64,000 bases of DNA from Panicum virgatum. Its lineage: Eukaryota; Streptophyta; Magnoliopsida; Poales; Poaceae. Each line of letters starts with the position of its first letter. Within the stretch, counting starts at the first letter, position 1. This document shows, piece by piece, positions 60,009 to 64,000 of this stretch. The position numbers were made by a program, and so were the translations under genes. Under the pieces are notes generated by a model. That model ran no database searches. It was not told the DNA's origin and was given only the letters and a program-made list of their open reading frames with translations. The stretch is taken from assembly GCF_016808335.1 (NCBI RefSeq), contig NC_053146.1, forward strand, positions 7,789,015-7,853,014, given 5' to 3'.

Positions 60009-63000
60009 TTACATATATACGCGTATATTGTCATATTTGCTGTGATTGTCAATATTAGATATTCCATCGTAGTAGAATTCGCCTTTTGGATCGAGGACTT
60101 GCTCAACAATAAATCCGGAGAATTGTTCTTGAATCGCCATAATCTTTTCCTCCGGTATGAGTTTATCGCGCATCTCCCCGACCTATGGAAAAAGGGGATA
60201 ATTAATTTCGACTAATTAAAATACGAGTTCAAATATTAACAAATTTTTTACTTACTTCCTCCTCCCAATCTGTCCAGCCCTTTGGAGGACCTACCAGACC
60301 ATGGATGTTCTCGCATACATAGTATGCGCACAATACAGTGCCTGGTTTCTGCCTCATACACTTTAAGAGAGAAGAAATTATCAGGTATTTACATGAATAC
60401 ATAATAAAACTAATGAATCGTGCAATGAATCATCCAAGTGCGTACCGGAAAATCTGTCTTGATCTTCAATTCCTTGTCAAATTTGCCTGGATGATTTTTA
60501 GCGAATTCTTTCCAAACCCTGTGCACGATTAGAACAATTATAGTCAAGTAACAAAGTGATTCAAATTATCGGTCACCGACGGAGTAGTGGTAGAATTACT
60601 TTTTCATCATGTTAAGAAGATTTTCGTATTGTTCTGGAGGTCTCCTCAATGAGTCCATAACCACGAGTAGGCTCTTCTCGGGAATTATGACAATTAGGAC
60701 CCAGTGTTCACTGCAAGATTATACGGAGGCAGTTCTTGGTAGTTAAGGTTTAAACAATTCGATTACAGAATAGAAAGAGTTAGATGGAAGGAATCACTCA
60801 CGCAAAGTTGTAAGGAAACAATATCATTTGCTTGTTGTGATAAACGCTTATGTACTTGAACAACATTTGGAATATCTCATCGGTATTGTCGCGTAGAAGC
60901 CTCCAATTACAAGTAATTGGGTCGATGAAGCCGAGGTGAGAGTATCCCTTTCTTCCGCAAGTATGTATCTCCATTCTACATGATACCGAATAAATCAAGA
61001 GATCAGTATGTTGAGATCATGCAAAACAATACGTAAGGAGAGTAAAATACTTACAGAACCCACAAGGCGACCATAGAGATGTCGAGGGCCTCCTGATGGA
61101 ATAGTTGGTAAATTTCTTCCCAGTTTATCCATAGAATGGCCTCCCCCCGTAAGAAATCGTCATCTTTAATCTTTGCGCCCTGCATGAAGATGCAATCGGC
61201 CATCGCACGCATGTAGTGCTGGTGCAGCTTATACATTTGCGTTGGAAGCACAGACACTACTTCGGGGGGTACAAGAGTTTTGCCGATCTCAAACATCCAT
61301 TTGACGACCACATCGGCCTTTGGAATATCTTCTCCCCCTGCAATCTGAGCGGCCGTCAGGTTTGATTCTTTCAAAAATGTAACAAAGTCTTGTTCTTGCG
61401 TCGTCTGTCCCACTACGAGAGGCTCTATTGATTGTTTCTTTTGGGCTCCGAGCTGTGGAACGTCGGACGACGACGACTTTGATTGTCTCTTCTTTTTCTC
61501 AGTAGTTTTGATAATTGTACGTTCGTAGTCTGAAGGGGGGTCTCTCGGAATGAATTTTCTCTTATTTGCTTCGCACATTCCCTTAAAAAATTTCAAATCT
61601 ATCGGATTTATCACTTTCTCGGGCTCCGGCTTCGGCTTCGGCTTGAAGTGCTCTTTAACTCTTTCTTGAGTTATCCGATCGCATTCTTCAAGGCTCATGT
61701 CCCAGGGTTTAATAGGAGCCTCCTTGGTTTTCTTCTTCTTTTCCTTCTTCTTTGGAGGCTCCTTAGCCGGTGCAGCTACCTTCTTTGCCGGCGGCCGTTT
61801 CTGCTTCTTTGCCGGCGGCGGAGGGGGTGACCATGGAGGCGACGGTGACGCTTGAGTGTTCATCGGCGCATGAGATGATGGTGATGGAGAATGTGCCGGT
61901 GAACCTTGCCGAGACAGTGCTGCCCTTGGGGAGTTTTGCGGAGATGCCGGTCTTGGAGAGGCATGCTGAGATGCCGGTCTTGGTGTTTGATCATCCGACT
62001 TTAGGACAATGTAGCGCTTATCCCATAGGATGTAGCCATGAATGGCTTCTGCTAGTGTCCTCTCCCCATCGCCTCCGGGAATATCAAGCTCGAGCGTCTC
62101 CCAACCCTGGCACACCTGCTCCATGCCAACTCTTGTGTATCTAGGCGGAATTTGCTGCCCGTGGTACACGTCGCCTGGTTCGGTTGGCATGGCGGTACCG
62201 TACGCAACAGTGAACATTAAGTTCTTAACGGCAGTCTGCAGGTCACAAGGTGTCCGGTGGGTGATCTCATCCACTGGAAATCGCTGCGGGGCCGACGCTT
62301 CAACTGCGGCCTGGATCCCCGTGGGCTCGGCGGCGGCGACGTCTGTGGAAGCGCAGCTGCTTTTCCGCTGAGACAGGTGATCGGCTGCGACACTAGGCTC
62401 TGGAGGCAACGTTTGCGCTTGCTGTTGCTGGCTCATTGCTACGGCCACTTGGCGTTGAACCTCTTCCTCCAGTCTTTGATCGTGTGACATGAGTCGTTCC
62501 TCTAGCCTTCGCAAGTACTCCCGCTCATCATTCTTTCTTCTTTGCCGGCTTCTATATGACTCAATGTAATCCCTGAACCCATACTTCCACGGAACCACGC
62601 CTTTGCCTCTTGTGCGGCCCGGATGCTCTGGATTCCCAAGGGCGTAAGTCAGCTCGTCCCTCTCTCTATCCGGCTTGAATGTTCCCTCGGCCGCTGCTTG
62701 TATGGCCTCCTGTAGTCTCTGGGCTGCTCGCTGGAGGTTTGGCCCATAGACGCAGTCACCAGTCAATGGGTCCAAGCTTCCCCCGTGACCATAAAACCAG
62801 GTCCTTGACCTTTCAGGCCAGTTCATGGTCGCAGGTTGGATGCCTCTGTCAAGCAGATCCTGCTCCATCTTCTCCCATTTGGGTACTGCAAGCTTGTAGC
62901 CTCCTTGGCCTAGAGTGTGATGGTACACTTTCTTCGAGGCGTTGTCTTTGGCCTTCTGCACCTTCTGAAGCCCAAGCTCTGAAGACTTGTATTCCACAAA

Positions 63001-63708
63001 TGCATCCCAGTGACCCCTGAGCTTTTCGAGCTCGCCGGTAAATACGGGTGTGGTCCCGGTCTTGATATATTTCTTCGTCAAAATTTTCTTGAATGATCGC
63101 AGCTGTTCGGCCATCTTACTCAGGGTCCAGTGCTTGCATATCTCTTCGGATTCAGTTGGAACCGTGAAGTTTTTCTTAAGCTCCCGCCAGCACCATTCTT
63201 TTTCTCTTTCGGGTACCGCATCCCGTTCCTCGCTTGGATTGGAAGCTTTCCAGAGCTTGAAGCTGATCGGGATGTGGTCCCTGACAATACTTCCGGATTG
63301 TCTTATGAATTTTTTGGCGGCAGCTTCTGGAGCGATCGGTTCGCCATCTGGACCAACTTCCGTTATAATGAACCGCCCTTCCAGTTTTTTTGTTGGGCCT
63401 CGCTTCGTCTTTTTCTGCTGCGACGATGATCCAGACGGCTATAAAAAAACATTCATAGTATTCATATAGATTCAGATGAAAATATGATTGTCACTACAAA
63501 TAATTATAGTTGTGATATGTACATTAGCACTTTGTTCAGCAGCAGCGTCATCCTGAATAGATGGTGCCTCAATTCCATCACCGGACATATTCAAATATAT
63601 GTCGGTATTGCTGCCATCATCAGCTTGTTCAGCGACATCTCCTTGACCTTCGCCAATCATATTCAACAAGAACTGTTCGTCTTCCGCGTCTGTGTGTCGC
63701 GGGTCCAT
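60009..63708 (-). CDS. CACTA-encoded TNP1-like protein with Ulp1 protease domain, 7 exons
   Basis: My model: exons 63708-63523, 63438-61055, 60975-60802, 60710-60600, 60518-60446, 60360-60256, 60182-60009. Every intron starts GT and ends AG, and the frame stays open for about 1068 codons to the TAA at 60009-60011. Exon 2 carries a plant En/Spm Transposase_24-like region (about residues 204-300; WDAFVEYKSSELG, ERSRTWFYGHGG), a charged coiled coil (360-400), a conserved block (about 450-545) and a Pro/Ser/Lys-rich linker (545-650). Exons 3-6 make a C48 Ulp1-type cysteine protease with a complete triad: His917 (EHWVLIVI), Asp934 (VVMDSLR), Gln980 and Cys987 (QKPGTVLCAYYVC). The usual Gly after Cys is Ala. 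Ulp1 proteases cleave SUMO or related tags; the substrate here is unknown. Splice sites are read by eye and need transcript support. Confidence 0.85.
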
Positions 63709-63781
63709 CGTAACTAAAATATGAATACAAATAAAACCCTTAAAAAATTATCTAAATAATCCACATATTTGCGAGCATTTG

Positions 63782-63950
63782 ACTAAGTACCGATCGATGG
63801 ACGAGGTCGAGTAATATTCTCTAAGTAATTCAAGAAATGAACTTGAAATATTCTATCGATAATTTCACTAAGTACCGATCGATGGATGAGGTCGAGAAAT
63901 ATTTCACTAAGTAATTCAAGAAATATACATGAAATATTTAAAAGAAATTT
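63782..63950. repeat. 85-bp tandem duplication
   Basis: Two units start actaagtaccgatcgatgga at 63782 and 63867 and differ by a few substitutions. They lie upstream of the CACTA gene start, in its probable promoter or in the intron of an earlier exon. A (taca)n microsatellite follows at 63962-63985. Confidence 0.75.
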
Positions 63951-64000
63951 AAACTCACTTTACACATACATACATACATACATTCATACATTTAAAAATT

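Larger units (their letters stand above)
59310..64000 (-). mobile_element. CACTA (En/Spm) transposon, right part outside the window
   Basis: The left terminus reads CACTACTACAAAAACG, preceded by tgt, which would be the 3-bp target duplication. A dense subterminal region of gtcccggttgg repeats follows, and then a gene of the TNP1/Ulp1 type on the minus strand. The opposite terminus and the main DDE transposase (TNP2) would lie beyond 64000. Between 59549 and 60008 the sequence is an AT-rich tail with 'atatat' runs. Confidence 0.87.

Noticed and set aside
61648..63469. Plus-strand frames of 60-139 codons in this interval.
   Set aside because: They are antisense shadows of the CACTA gene, which has a continuous frame with recognisable domains on the minus strand.

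Overview
This is nuclear DNA from a grass (Poaceae), probably a panicoid species. The evidence is Stowaway and Tourist-like MITEs, LTR families of grass type, GC-rich coding sequence and an AP2/ERF gene with grass-type composition. The species cannot be fixed from the sequence. Almost the whole window is transposable elements, many nested inside one another. Only one ordinary host gene looks intact, an ERF transcription factor. One long transposon gene also looks intact, a seven-exon CACTA-associated protein with a Ulp1-like protease domain.

Layout: 1-6985 is a Copia-type LTR split by a 5.0-kb solo-LTR-like unit (1202-6207). The LTR abuts a broken fragment of a PERK-type receptor kinase (6990-7200). 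7301-14896 is a second solo-LTR-like unit, itself split by a third (9396-13656). 15424-17750 holds a dispersed repeat and a LINE 3' end. 17823-24877 is copy 1 of a segmental duplication. Its ERF gene is broken by a 34-nt deletion. 24878-32626 is a patchwork of LTR and MITE remnants, a SINE with a 20-bp target duplication, a second copy of the dispersed repeat, and a Stowaway MITE.

32627-39255 is a minus-strand Ty1/copia element. Its polyprotein is decayed, its 3' LTR is truncated, and two hAT-like MITEs sit in its leader. 39446-43360 is a Ty3/gypsy-type element with two LTRs and only a gag-like reading frame, so it is non-autonomous. 45408-50413 is a second member of the 5.0-kb LTR family. 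51668-58558 is copy 2 of the segmental duplication, with an intact 348-codon ERF gene. A CACTA element starts at 59310 and runs past the right edge. It carries the complete minus-strand gene at 60009-63708.

For eight insertions I could define both ends and the target-site duplication by eye: TTGAG, GAAGG, GAGGG, AATTT and GGGGG for LTR units, AAATATTAA for a Mutator-like element, CACACGGC for a hAT-like MITE, and 20 bp for the SINE. A Stowaway MITE also has its TA duplication. The genes do not form a pathway. The only inferred host function is transcriptional regulation by the ERF protein.
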